This document shows, piece by piece, positions 49,201 through 59,707 of a stretch of 64,000 nt of DNA; within the stretch, counting starts at the first letter, position 1; every line of letters starts with the position of its first letter. Made by a program: the position numbers and the translations under genes. The DNA comes from Beroe forskalii (lineage: Eukaryota > Ctenophora > Nuda > Beroida > Beroidae). The DNA is taken from NCBI GenBank assembly GCA_011033025.1, contig WFMF01000226.1, positions 62,001 to 126,000 of the forward strand, given 5' to 3'. The notes beneath the pieces were generated by a model. That model searched no databases. It was given only the letters and a program-made list of their open reading frames with translations, and was not told where the DNA came from.

Positions 49201-49986
49201 TTAAATCTGACAATGAACACTATTATTATTTATAATGATTATTTATAATAATATACCTATCATGCATTCTTTGATACATTACTTTGATATATTCAAGTCA
49301 TCAAAGTAATAACAGTTGATCATTTAAAACTGCCAATTTAGTTAGTAATCCAGCACATTTTGGACATCTAATCAATGCAATCAATAATCCTATCATAAGC
49401 ATACTTACAATAACAAGAATAACTCTATTTTCACGGAAGGATCCAAAGCAACCAAGGAATCCTAGGATGAATACTAAGACACCCAAAATCATGAGAAGGG
49501 CAGGAATGCTGGTAAATTTGCTCTCAGAAATCGATAAAATCTGGCCATATTCATACTTTGAATATGCTCCTATACCAAGAAGAGCAAGGCCAATAATCTG
49601 AAATGGAGAAAATTACCATCTTACTGATATGCAATTCAACAATAAAACCCAAATATGCAAGTGAACAATGAAGAGAACAGCCAAACATCTGAATACTCAT
49701 TATAAGAAATGAGTTTAAAAAAGATTTTTCCATTCACCCAGTGCTAGTTAAGATGCAATTTATGGCAAGGACAGGAATAAAATACTGTTCATGATCAAGT
49801 TATGGACTGCCAACTGGTGATATACTTGGCAAGTTATGTTTTCCTGGCACAGTTGTGCAATGAAATAAGTTTGTGTCACTATCATATAAAAGTCTAAATT
49901 GTTACTATCAATACTCAATAACTTACCACAGCAACAATATTGAAAACCACCAAAAGGAGTTTAATCATGTTCTTCTTGCAACCCAT
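43205..49986 (-). CDS. Tetraspanin, six exons, 250 residues, complete
   Basis: Exons on the minus strand: 49986-49927, 49597-49409, 49168-49094, 48274-48161, 48054-47893 and 43357-43205 (stop TAA). Every intron is GT-AG in phase 0. The start MGCKKNMIKLLLVVFNIVAV is the usual short cytosolic N-terminus with a palmitoylable Cys followed by helix 1. Helix 2 and its loop read MILGVLVFILGFLGCFGSFRENRVI, the tetraspanin GCxGxxREN pattern. Helix 3 is ILLTLVLMGEIVAIIISLIY. The large extracellular loop carries CCG, SCC, EYC and GC, six cysteines, enough for three disulphides. Helix 4 is AGLIAGIGFGFVFIQIIGICLG, with a short tail CVLCHRIGRDGYKEV. Tetraspanins organise membrane microdomains by binding integrins, proteases and each other. 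The sequence does not identify the orthologue. The last intron is 4.5 kb and holds a promoter-like cluster. Confidence 0.95.
44780..45640. repeat. Diverged tandem repeat with a unit of about 325-335 bp
   Basis: Two and a half to three imperfect copies begin near 44,790, 45,118 and 45,435. Shared landmarks in order are TCTAGYG..AC near the start, CAATGCAATNACATGGGAAA-like text, CTTATGGACAAA, CCAAAAATTGG, TGAAAATGGCC, and a GGATCAAACYGTACTGACAT-like end. Divergence is high, so the duplication is old. Confidence 0.7.
46385..46474 (+). promoter_or_regulatory. Orphan promoter-like cluster: three TCACGTGA sites and TATA box
   Basis: TCACGTGA palindromes (E-box, bound by USF, MITF/TFE or Myc family proteins) lie at 46,385-46,392, 46,401-46,408 and 46,414-46,421. 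A TATAAAG box follows at 46,468-46,474. The arrangement predicts plus-strand initiation near 46,500, antisense to the surrounding tetraspanin gene. No ORF follows, so a non-coding transcript is one option. Confidence 0.4.
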
Positions 49987-51384
49987 CTTGACCTAGATAA
50001 TTAGAATATAAATTTTGTTTGAAGATAATAGAACCAATATCCAATAACTCAATAATATACGATTCTTCATAGTTGCTGAGAAGGGAGTAAGGCTGTAAAT
50101 AATAATAATAATTACAATAATAATAATAATAATAATGAACATCAATCTATAGGATCCTCCATCTTTATCACAAGCAATACAATGAAACAGCAAAACTCTG
50201 TAATGAAATGAATGGATGAATATGAATCGAACCCTTTCACACAACCACTCTAATCTACTGACAGTTTCGGAAAATTATCATTCCATCTTCAGGATCTCTG
50301 TTCGGATGTTAGCCATCCTCAATTAGTTAATTTAATATGTGTTGTGTTTAATATGTGTTGAGTTTTAAACTTACAACACAACACATATCAAATTAACTAA
50401 CTGAGAATGTTGTGTCACACTTTGTGGAGTTCCTGAAGAAGAGATATTTTATCTCGAAACTGACAGTTGAATAGCGGTGCAAAGTGTATGGGTTCGATTT
50501 CATATTTGAGAATTTTTGTGTTTCACTGAAATGATCAATCACTTCAAATATGTGTTGTGTTGTAAGTTTAATGAACATGAAAGTATATTCCATTTAACCA
50601 TGAATGAACAAGGCTAAAGAAACAAAGTGGAGGAAAAGATAAGAAAGATCTGTATAATGTTATACCCCCCTATATTAAAATGTTCCTGTAGTTCTTATTA
50701 AAGACTGTGGTTGGGGCTGTTGATGGGTTCTGTGGCTTGACTACAAAGATGACTGTATTTGTTCTACAAAGAAGAATGATATGATATGACTAACAGTCTC
50801 ATGAATATCAATCCTTATCAAACAAACTCAAATTCGAAATCTGTTATAATTTGCATATTAGAAATTGGCAGATTGCTCCAATTTTCCACGGCCTATAAAC
50901 CAATCAGATGGTTGTAGTTGTTGTTATGTAGTTGTTGATGCTGTAAATTTAATGATAATTAATAATAATTATACAACCATCTGATTTGCCCGTTTGGATC
51001 ATGTTATAGACTGTCAAAGTTTATGTGTGTCATACATTATCTATTTGTGTCATAACTGATACACAATATGGTTGCATGAATGGGTTCCTTTCAGATCAAT
51101 TCACTTTCGATGTGTAATAATGTTATATCATTAATCAATAATCATGAAAGAGTCTAGTCTAAAGTCTTTCATCTAACCAGATGCCTGTGCCAGAATCAAA
51201 ACGACACTGCAAAAACTAAATAGAAATAAAGGCTTTGATGAGCACATCAACAATGTTTTTAAAAAAATCTACTACAATTCAAAATATGTCCAGATCACAA
51301 AACCTGCAGTAATGAAAAGGGGGTAAAGTAAAGAAAGGGTGATGCCATGATGGTATTTATCCATCTCAAATCTCATACCCACTT
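49987..51384. other. Upstream region of the tetraspanin
   Basis: This should hold the promoter and 5' untranslated region of the minus-strand tetraspanin, but I see no TATA box. An AAT/TTA microsatellite lies at about 50,095-50,140. An inverted repeat around AATATGTGTTGTGTTGTAAG-like text occurs at 50,335-50,390 and 50,545-50,575. Confidence 0.4.
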
Positions 51385-52205
51385 GATTTACTCTAACCAG
51401 AGCCCTCTTTTGCGCGCGGCGCGCGCCGTCGTTTCACTCCTCAAACATCGTCGATCGGCGTTAGCACCTGGTTAAGTGAAGAACCAAAGCATGACGTCAA
51501 TTAATAAATCGAAACTTGTGTCCCGTAGGGCCAGGGAAGTGCTGCGCAGTGCGCGTACTTCCTATGCCCGCATAGGTGTGTGTATCTACGCGCGCGGCGC
51601 TTACTTCTCTACGGGACACACTGAAGAAGCGCGCCTTGCTAAACACGTATATCCCTGTCTGCGTTGCGCGGCGCGCTTCCTCGTAGGGAAGCGCCGCGCG
51701 TACACACACCTATGCGGGCTTAGGAAAAGCGCGCCGCGCAACGCAAACAGGGATATATGTGTTTAGCAATGCGCGTACGCACACCTATGCGGCCGTGGGC
51801 TCTTCTTAAGCCCGCATAGGTGTGTGTACGCGCGCGCCGCGCGACGATTTCCCCTAACCTTCCCCTAACCAGGGGTGCCGCGCCGCGCACTCCGTGCGCG
51901 TAACCAGGGCCCTGGTTAGGGCAACCCCTAACCAGTGGTGTCGCGAGACGACACCCAAAGCCTGGTTTAGCGGCTTGCCGCGCACTCCGTGCGCGAAACC
52001 ACTAACCAGGGCGCTGGTTAGGGCAACGCGACGTTAACAGGGATATACGTGTTTAGCAACGCTGGCTCATGAACTCAAGATAACTGATACAGATAAATAG
52101 AACGGCAGCGGCACACGCGCACGTTGCTCTAACCAGCTCAGAACCCCGCGCCTCGCTCTAACTCTAAGTCCAAACCGACGCGACGCCCCTGGTTAGGGGA
52201 AGTGG
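51385..52205. repeat. GC-rich island of nested palindromes
   Basis: A sharply bounded CGCG-rich block in AT-rich DNA. Inverted arms at 51,636-51,680 and 51,723-51,769 are nearly identical (CTAAACACRTATATCCCTGT, then GCGTTGCGCGGCGCGCTT). A second family, CCGCATAGGTGTGTGTA plus CGCGCG, occurs in both orientations at about 51,568, 51,690 and 51,810. CTAACCAG or CTGGTTAG motifs recur at both edges and inside (51,393, 51,867, 51,910, 52,010, 52,190). The ORF at 51,476-51,766 is a by-product. It could be a foldback transposon or an origin-like structure. Confidence 0.8.
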
Positions 52206-52534
52206 AATACCGGGAATGGGAAGACGATTGAGAAAGCCTCTTGATTTATTGAAATTAATAATAAAGCAAATCAAATATTTTACAAATCAACATTTATTCA
52301 TACTTATAATAGTTTATAATAAACTATCAAAACCATCAACGATATTTAATTTTAATTAGAAGTTTCAAATAACAGCATTAAAAATGTACTTCAAAACAAT
52401 ATACAAACCAAATGGCTATGGTAATCATAATGTGTAATTTGGCATAGTCCAATTTAAAGTTTTAAATCAAAGTCTCAACTCTTTAGTCATAATCATCATT
52501 AACTTTGAACATGATAATGAGTTCATGAATCATC

Positions 52535-52965
52535 ATAGATGTTCATTTTTAAACATATTGATTGTTTTTGTTTACCCATTGTTAATAGACGATAGTCTAA
52601 TTGAAATATGATTGATTGATATTGATTGAAATAGAACTAGAAGGAACGAGCGGTTGAGTTTAAGGTGGTTTCATCGTTCCGCGTCGATCAAATGAATTGA
52701 TCAAATGAAAAATGCGCACAATTCCTGTTTTGCGCGGACGTAATCGTAAAAGTGTATTGTGCGCGTTGTTCATTTGATCAATCCATTCGATCGACGCGGA
52801 ACGATGAAACCACTTAAAACTCAACCGCTCGTTCCTTCTAGTTCTATTTCAATCTATATCAATCAATCATATTTCACAATTAGGACTATCGTATATCAAC
52901 TATGGGTAAACTTAAAAACAACCAATATGACCGCTTCAAAATAAATGGAGCATCTATTTTCTGCC
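52535..52965. mobile_element. Long near-perfect inverted repeat (hairpin element)
   Basis: Two arms of about 190 bp run from about 52,535 to 52,730 and 52,770 to 52,965 around a loop of about 35-40 bp. The best-matched inner part includes GAACTAGAAGGAACGAGCGG and CATCGTTCCGCGTCGATC on one arm and their complements on the other. The outer part is more diverged. It fits a foldback MITE, and a transcript would form a long hairpin. The ends and target duplication are unclear. Confidence 0.85.
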
Positions 52966-53828
52966 AATATTAAATTAATTTCCGTCAGGAAGTGGAACAA
53001 AAAATGCGGTGGTAAAAATTGATTGATCCGATTTTTGGCTAACCATTTAATAACAATCAATACCACTATCAAGAAGCAGCGTATCAATCTTTATTAAACA
53101 GTCTTCAGTAGCAGGATTCCTAGAAATGAGATTATTAAAATTGTACCACTCTCGTGCAGATAACTACTTTGCAATTAATATAAGAGTATAATTTCACGAG
53201 GAGTTGCCGAGTAGTAGTACAAATATTGTGCTTATTGCACGAGTGGACCGTCACCGAGAAGCCGAGTGTTATGAGCACAGAAATGATTTATGACTATGAG
53301 GGAGGCAAGTGCAAATATTTCCATGATCGCATGCCTTGAAATCCTATACCTTTATTATGAAATGTTTCGAACAATGCTATTAAGAAAATAATTATAAAAG
53401 CACACCAAATCAGTTCCTGAAGAATTTTATAATAAAATTAATTCGTGGCATGCTCAGCATCAACGAATTAGCGGATCACTTTCTGTTTGGATTTAAAAGC
53501 ATTATCTCCTTGATAATTTGCAACTAAAAAGAGGATTCAACAAAAGTAAGTTGTTGTAAGTGATTACAGTAAAATAATTTGTAATCTGAACCCAACAGCT
53601 TAAAGTTTTAACTTTCGTAAAGATTCGTATTATTGGGTAATGGTAAAGTAAAATGAACAATTTCACTTTAGAGTTCAAGCCGCTTTGTCAACAGAACGAC
53701 ACTATTACAAAAGTATTGTTAACGAAATCAAAATCTTCACGTCCCTTCACCTGTCACTTCATTACTATTACAATTCTATCACTCCCCAGCAAGGACCAAG
53801 ACTCAGCACCAAAACTCAGCACTGAGGC
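52966..53828. other. Intergenic, downstream of the lysine-rich gene
   Basis: No coding evidence on either strand. The 3' untranslated region of the minus-strand lysine-rich gene should lie at the right end. Confidence 0.4.
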
Positions 53829-56800
53829 TCAGGTTTGTGTCTCGTGGAGTTTCTCGTTGACGAGTTGGAGGATCCTCTCCGCGCATAGCTCCGCACACTT
53901 TGCCGCGTGTAGTTCCGCACTGCTGGTGCTGCTGTTCACTTCCACACCGTTAACTGCTGCCTGGAGGAGGAAAGGAGGGGATTTTAGTGTTCTGTCTTCT
54001 GGAGTCAAAAAGGAATTCACCATAGTTTCACTACCTTTATCTTTTTCTAAACTGAGCATGATGATTAAGTCATATAGCAATGTTAATCTCTTACCATTTG
54101 AGGTGTTTCGAGTCGTTGCTTCAGTTCACCAAACATTTCTCTGAACATTTCCCCCATTTTGTCTAATGTCTGTGTCCGACGAGCGGACGGTTTCTCAGTC
54201 AGGGCCTGCGGTTTGTAGGGATGAGTGCTGTGGAGTAGGGACGGTTTCTAAGTCAGGGCCTGCGGTTTATAGGGATAAGTGCTGTTGGGAAGGGACGGTT
54301 TGTCAGGCAGGGCCTGCGGTTAGTATGGATGAGTGCTGTGGAGTAGGGACGGTTTCTCAATCAGGGCGTGCGGTTTGTAGGGATGAGTGATGTGGAGTAG
54401 GGACGGTTTCTCAGTCAGGGCCAGCGGTTTGTAGGGATGAGTGCTGTGGGGAAGGGACGGTTTCTCAGTCAGGGCCAGCGGTTTGTAGGGATGGTTGCTG
54501 TGGGGCCTGGGGGAAGGGACGGTTTCTCAGTCAGGCCTGCATGGCCAGAGTGCTGTGGGGGAAGGGACGGTTTCTCAGTCAGGGCCAGCGGTTTGTAGGG
54601 ATGGTTGCTGTGGGGCCTGGGGGAAGGGACGGTTTCTCAGTCAGGGCTTGCGGTTAGTAGGGATAAGTGATGTGGGGGAAGCGAATGGAAGGAGGAAAGC
54701 ATTCTTAGTATCATAAGAAGGTGTCGCTTCAATCATTAGAAACATCCAAAAGTAGGGGTTAAATGTCATACAATGAATCCCCCAAGAAAAAAGGAATAAT
54801 CATATAATAACATTCAAAATTTTAGTATATAATTACCACATCGTATCTGGTGATGGAGCTCCTAAAAGCAGTTTTCAGAGCTATGATACTATCACTGGAA
54901 CTCTGAGACTCATTTCTTGTAAGGTTTGTACTGCTCTTGGACTTCTGAAGAAAGAAGAAAGTCTGAATATTCGTTGCTATAAAACCAGGAAAGGAGACGG
55001 ATTTTGGATAAATATTGCGATGAAGTGATGGATTACATTTCGAGAATTTATTATGCCTAGAAAAAAAAAGAAACCTTGTTTGCCTTTTCCTGTTTTTCTT
55101 CCTTCTTCACGTTTCCCTTATCTTCTTTCTTGGGTCCGTTCTTGCTCTCTTTCTTCACAACACCCTTCTCCTCCTTCGTCCTGCTTCCGAACATGTTCAG
55201 TGCCATTGCTTTCCCTTTGCTCTTCTGCTTGCCCGAAACGTCCGCCTTTTTATCTGAAGTTTTCCAGGTTTAATTCACTACGAAAGGCAGCAAATCAGTT
55301 ACAGAATCACCAGTCAATCAATTTCAGAGCTTTCTTACTTACAGCAATATCAGGGATGCAGGGTGTCTAACAAGTCATCATTCAACATTCAAACTAACGT
55401 ACGGCATCTGCTGTCAGAGAAACATACACACAACCCACAAAACAACATACAACCCTGATACAATGATGCACCTACTGTCGTAGTTATATCAAGGTTCCTC
55501 AAAAATTATAGACTTAGAAATATTATGCAGTTATAAGTCAAAGTTTTAGTGCCAACCATGTTCTGTTGTTCCAAATGGTAGGAGCAGCAGCTGAGCATCA
55601 TTAGAGGCATGTTTTGTAGATGCTAAGGAACATGAGTGTTACGACCGGTGGGTGTGGAATATGTAAGGGACAGACATACAATCTACAATCTACATGCATA
55701 CATACACCAAGATATGCAATATACATACATACACCTCCCAGTCCCTATACATTTTACAATACACATACACCCTAGTATGCATTATACAATATACACTAGA
55801 CAGTATACAGGCAGCACTTCATGAGACTGTAATCAAATTGATATTAGGAGCATGCACTCAGGAACAGTCAAGCGTCATATGCAACACTAAAACTATCCAA
55901 ATGAAAATCCTATATTTTTTTCATTATAAAATTTTTTTTTTCAAAGGGGGTTTAAAAGGAATTTATAGGATTCTTTATACTGTATCCTTTAAGCCCAGGG
56001 AAAAATTTTCCCAAACCCTTGAAACCCCCCCCCCCCCTAAATTTTTTTAAAAGGAAAAAAAGGGTTGTTTTAACCAGTTATTTTTTCTTTTTTTAAAAAA
56101 AAAAATTTTATTTTTTAATTTTTAGTTTTTTAAAAAAAAATGTTTGGAGTAAATTTTGGTCTCTTTTTATAATTTTTCAATTCATTTTTTTAAATTTAAA
56201 ACCCAAGGGGCCCCCTTTTTTTAAAAAACTTAAAAATTTACCCCACTTTTGGTTTTTAAAAAAACCTAATCAGGGGGTTTTCCCCTTCTTTCAGATTGGA
56301 TTTTTAAAAAGGGGGAAAAAGGTGGCAAATTTTTTTTTTAAAAAAAAGGGGTTTGACATTTTTGGGAAAAAAACAAGATTTCAAAAACTGGAGGCTTTTA
56401 AAATGGGGTTTTTTTTATTTTTTGACGTAACTTTTAAAATTAGAAAATTTTTAAAAAATTTAAACTGAGCCTTATAACAGGGGCCACAACAAAGGATTTA
56501 ACCGCCTTCCTTTCCATTAATTTTTCAGAAATTTTTTTGCCATTTTAAACTTCTTGACTTCTTTCTTTGCTTTTTTTTATTTTTAGTTTTTCCCCCAAAA
56601 AAGGGGTTTTTAAAGGAAAAGGTTTTTTGTAAAGGGGGGGGTTAAAGGGTCCTTTAAAGGCCCCCTTAATTAAATTTTTTGAGGGCAAAAATTTTTTTTC
56701 CCTTCAAATTAGCCCCTTAAAAAGGGCACAAATCTGTCTTTCTATATTCCCCCCCCCCCTCTTCATCGTTTGGGAACCTCTCATCGGGGGTTTCGACTTT

Positions 56801-58374
56801 TTACGTGTAATTTATTTCCGATTTTTTCTTCGATTTTGTTTTTTTTCCTTTTCTTTGCCGTATTTTATCACACAGCTTTTATAACATAAAAACAAAACCC
56901 GAAAACAAACAGAAGATCAGGAGTGAAATTATTATCCCTTGAATCGAAAGAAAAGCTACTCTTAACATGATCTTAGCTAATGAGGGAAATGCTATCTAAG
57001 TAGCTTTTCCTTCGATCTATTAGTATGAAAAAAGTACAAAATCACCACGAATGCTACATTTAACCCAGTGCTTTAAATATCAGAAAAGGGCGCAAATACT
57101 GGAATCTTTTATCTTATGTCTCAACAAGGAATCACCTACACACTAAGTAATGCTTACAGTAAAGTGATAAGAGCACGAGTAAGATAAACAGCAAACATAG
57201 GTAGAAGAAGAAGACCCATTGAATACAATGCTATAACAAAGCTACAAACTCTGAACAATGCCCAAACTCACCCTGGCTGTTGGAGAAATAGACCCGTTCA
57301 ACCGAGATATATCCTGAAGGAAAAACCAGGTAAATACAATATCCAATCAAATATCTCATATCCTGTTGATCATCTTATCTTACTATATATAATGCGTGTT
57401 GTTAATATATATATATATATATGTGGTTGGCAGGCGTTAGCAACTTCAGGTAGGCAACGAAATTATGTTTTAGTCGTGTTGCAAAAACTTAGTAATAAAT
57501 CAGAAAAATAATGAGAAATTTTTTCGGCCACCCTGAGGGGCGTGGGGGGCCACGCCCTTTTTTCATAAAAATTAAACTTTTCGAATTTTCAAAAATTCTT
57601 TCGCCATTGAGTTGCTTATGATGAATAAAATTTTTTGAGAATTTTGTCCGAATTATTGGGTCACCCTCCTGAGGGGCGTGGGGAGGCCACGCCCTTTTTT
57701 TCAAAAATTAAACTTTCGACTTTCTTCAAAAATTCCTTCTCCATTGAGTTGCTTATGACGAATAGAATTTTGAGAATTTGTCCGAATTATTCGGTCACCC
57801 TGAGGGCGTGGGGGCCACGCCCTTTTTCGCCAAAATTAAACTTTCGAATTTTTTCAAAATTCCTTCGCCATCAAGTTGTATGATGAATAAAAGTTTTGAG
57901 AATTTTGTCCGAATTATTGGGTCACCTAAGGGGCGTGGGAGGCCACGCCCTTTTTCTAAAAAATAGATTTTCGAATTTTTTAAAATTCCTTCGCTTTATG
58001 GAGTTGCTTATGATGAGTAAAGGTTTTTGAGAATATTGTCGGCAATATTGGGTTACCGTTGGGGGCGTGGGGCTTTTTTTTGCAGAAATTAAAGTTTCGA
58101 ATTTCCCCTCAAACTCGCACGGTCAAATCAATGTCAAAGGGACATGTGGCTGTTAGCTCATGCGGCTGCCATCATTCGCCGTCCGTAGGACGGGAACCGA
58201 CTAGTTCAGATAATGAAGGCAGGAAATTAAATCGTGAACACTTGAATTCTTTGAAGAATTGGTGGACCTATGAAAGAATTGAAGCTTCAATTCAATACTG
58301 AAAATACCTACCACAGCATGGCTTTGTCTTTCGTCTTCTCCGAACAGTGTAGTAGGGACCTTTGGACTTCCACC
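53829..58374 (-). CDS. Uncharacterised lysine-rich protein, six 3' exons (5' end not found)
   Basis: Minus-strand exons 58374-58312, 57313-57272, 55253-55075, 54944-54837, 54169-54095 and 53960-53829 (stop TGA) have matching phases (1, 1, 0, 0, 0). They encode about 198 residues. In order: basic WKSKGPYYTVRRRRKTK, a short exon YISVERVYFSNSQ, a highly charged lysine-rich block (SGKQKSKGKAMALNMFGSR, then many KKE), a Ser-rich stretch (SSTNLTRNESQSSSDSI), MGEMFREMFGELKQRLETPQ with heptad-like spacing, and a terminal helix SAELHAAKCAELCAERILQL. I do not recognise the family. A nuclear or cytoskeletal basic protein is possible but not shown. The first two exons are short and less certain. Two Helitrons sit in and next to its introns. 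Confidence 0.6.
54178..54680. repeat. 54-bp tandem repeat in an intron
   Basis: About eight copies of a unit whose basic period is 54 bp, beginning GGACGGTTTCTCAGTCAGGG and ending GATGAGTGCTGTGGAGTA. Later copies carry an insertion GGGGCCTGGGGGAAGG that lengthens the unit. On the plus strand it reads as an 18-residue repeat (VSQSGPAVCRDECCGVGT), a by-product of the period. It lies in an intron of the minus-strand lysine-rich gene. Confidence 0.9.
55905..56765. other. Homopolymer-inflated, probably unreliable sequence
   Basis: The text changes abruptly to long runs of a single base (TTTTTT, AAAAAAA, CCCCCCCC, GGGGGG) with little else, unlike anything else in the window. This pattern is typical of a poor consensus or low-quality read ends and not of biology. 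Nothing should be annotated inside it. Confidence 0.7.
56766..57377. other. Intron of the lysine-rich gene up to the first Helitron
   Basis: Ordinary AT-rich sequence apart from the 42-nt exon at 57,272-57,313. AAAGCTACTCTTAACATG-like and AAGTAGCTTTTCC text at 56,952-57,015 forms a partial inverted repeat. Confidence 0.4.
57378..58204 (+). mobile_element. Non-autonomous Helitron, copy 1
   Basis: Starts TCTTACTATATATAATGCG after an A. Ends with a hairpin, CCGTCCGTAGGACGG, then GAACCGA and CTAG, followed by T. A 5' TC, a 3' hairpin about ten bases before CTRR, and insertion between A and T are the canonical Helitron marks. The interior has five diverged units of about 130 bp, each with a GGGGCGTGG...GGCCACGCCC hairpin and CTTTTTT. 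There is no Rep/helicase ORF, so an autonomous partner must supply movement. Confidence 0.85.
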
Positions 58375-58389
58375 CTAAAGCAGAAAGCA

Positions 58390-59099
58390 TCTTACTATAT
58401 ATAATGCGTGTTGTTAATATATATATATTTATTTATTTATTTATTTATTTATGGCGATTCGTTTTCAAGTAGGCAACGAAATTCGTTTTTCATCGTGTTG
58501 CAAAAACTTTATAACAAATCAGAAAAATAATATGAGATTTTTTCGGCCACCCTGAGGGGCGTGGTGGGCCACGCCCTTTTTTTCGCAAAAATTAAAGTTT
58601 CGAATTTTTCAAAAATTCTTTCGCCATCGAGTTGCTTATGATGAATAAAAATTTTGAGAATTTTGTCCGAATTATTGGGTCACTCTGAGGAGCGTGGGAG
58701 GCCACGCCCTTATTTTCGCAAAAATTAAACTTTCGAATTTTTTCAAAATTCCTTCGCCATCAAGTTGTTTATGATGAATGAAAGTTTTGAGAATTTTGTC
58801 CGAATTATTGGGTCACCCAAAGGGGCGTGGGAGGCCACGCCCTTTTTTCAAAAAAAAAAGATTTTCGAATTTTTTCAAAATTCCTTCGCCATGGAGTTGC
58901 TTATGATGAGTAAAGGTTTTGAGAATATTGTCGGCAATATTGGGTTACCGTTGGGGGCGTGGGAAGCTTTTTTTCGTAGAAATTTAAGTTTCGAATTTCC
59001 CCTCCAAACTCGCATGGTCAAATCACTGTCAAAGGGACATGTGGCCGTTAGCTCATGCGGCTGCCATCATTCGCCGTCCGTAGGACGGGAACCGACTAG
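58390..59099 (+). mobile_element. Non-autonomous Helitron, copy 2
   Basis: The same ends as the copy at 57,378, with A before TC and T after CTAG. It is 710 bp with four internal units against five, a difference close to one unit. The ATTT microsatellite near its 5' end replaces the TA run of the other copy. Its 5' end lies only 15 bp from the splice acceptor of the lysine-rich exon at 58,374. Confidence 0.85.
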
Positions 59100-59707
59100 T
59101 AGGTTTAATTGATGAATGATGGTTTTGTAATAGAGAATATATTCCATTTGCAAATCATATAAAACTATAACAAGGTTTTAACTTCGACAAGGTATTTGAA
59201 CAGTGGATATAAGCGAGGAAAATAAAACCTGCTTCCTTGCTCAGACACCCGACATAAAACCTGCTTCCTTGCTCAGACACCAAACATAAAACAGGTACCT
59301 AACACCACTTAATACTCCTAACAGATAATTACTGAGCGACATACGCTGTTCAGTATGAACATAAAACAAAGATACTGTGTTTTTAGCTTAGATGAAATGC
59401 TGCAGACAGAAAACAGGCGTGGTGACTTCATCAATGCACCATTCTAGATCATGATAATGACGTAAGTTCCACAAGCCTGTGTTTCGCCCGCTTCCAATAC
59501 AAGCTACAAACTATTTTGGGAAGACATACAGTACTACAGCAGGCAATACATAGAGTAAGCAATGAACTATTTACTCCGATTAAAGTACTGCAATATAGGG
59601 CAGTGATGTCACAAAACTACCTGATTAGGGAACATAACATACACCAACTTCAGCCTAAAATAGTACTGTGTAAACGGATGACATGTTTAGTATAACTAGA
59701 CCGATTT
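59100..59707. other. Between Helitron 2 and the TIR element
   Basis: No coding evidence. A duplicated 34-bp sentence with ACCTGCTTCCTTGCTCAGAC occurs twice at about 59,226-59,290. Confidence 0.4.

Noticed and set aside
51476-51766. 96-codon ORF in the GC island
   Set aside because: Lies across palindrome arms, with no protein character; open only because the block has few TA-containing stops.
53653-54144. 163-codon plus ORF
   Set aside because: Antisense to two phase-matched minus exons of the lysine-rich gene.
55053-55370. 105-codon plus ORF, Pro/Ser/Phe-rich
   Set aside because: Complement of the lysine-rich exon; its composition is explained by AAG/GAG codons on the other strand.
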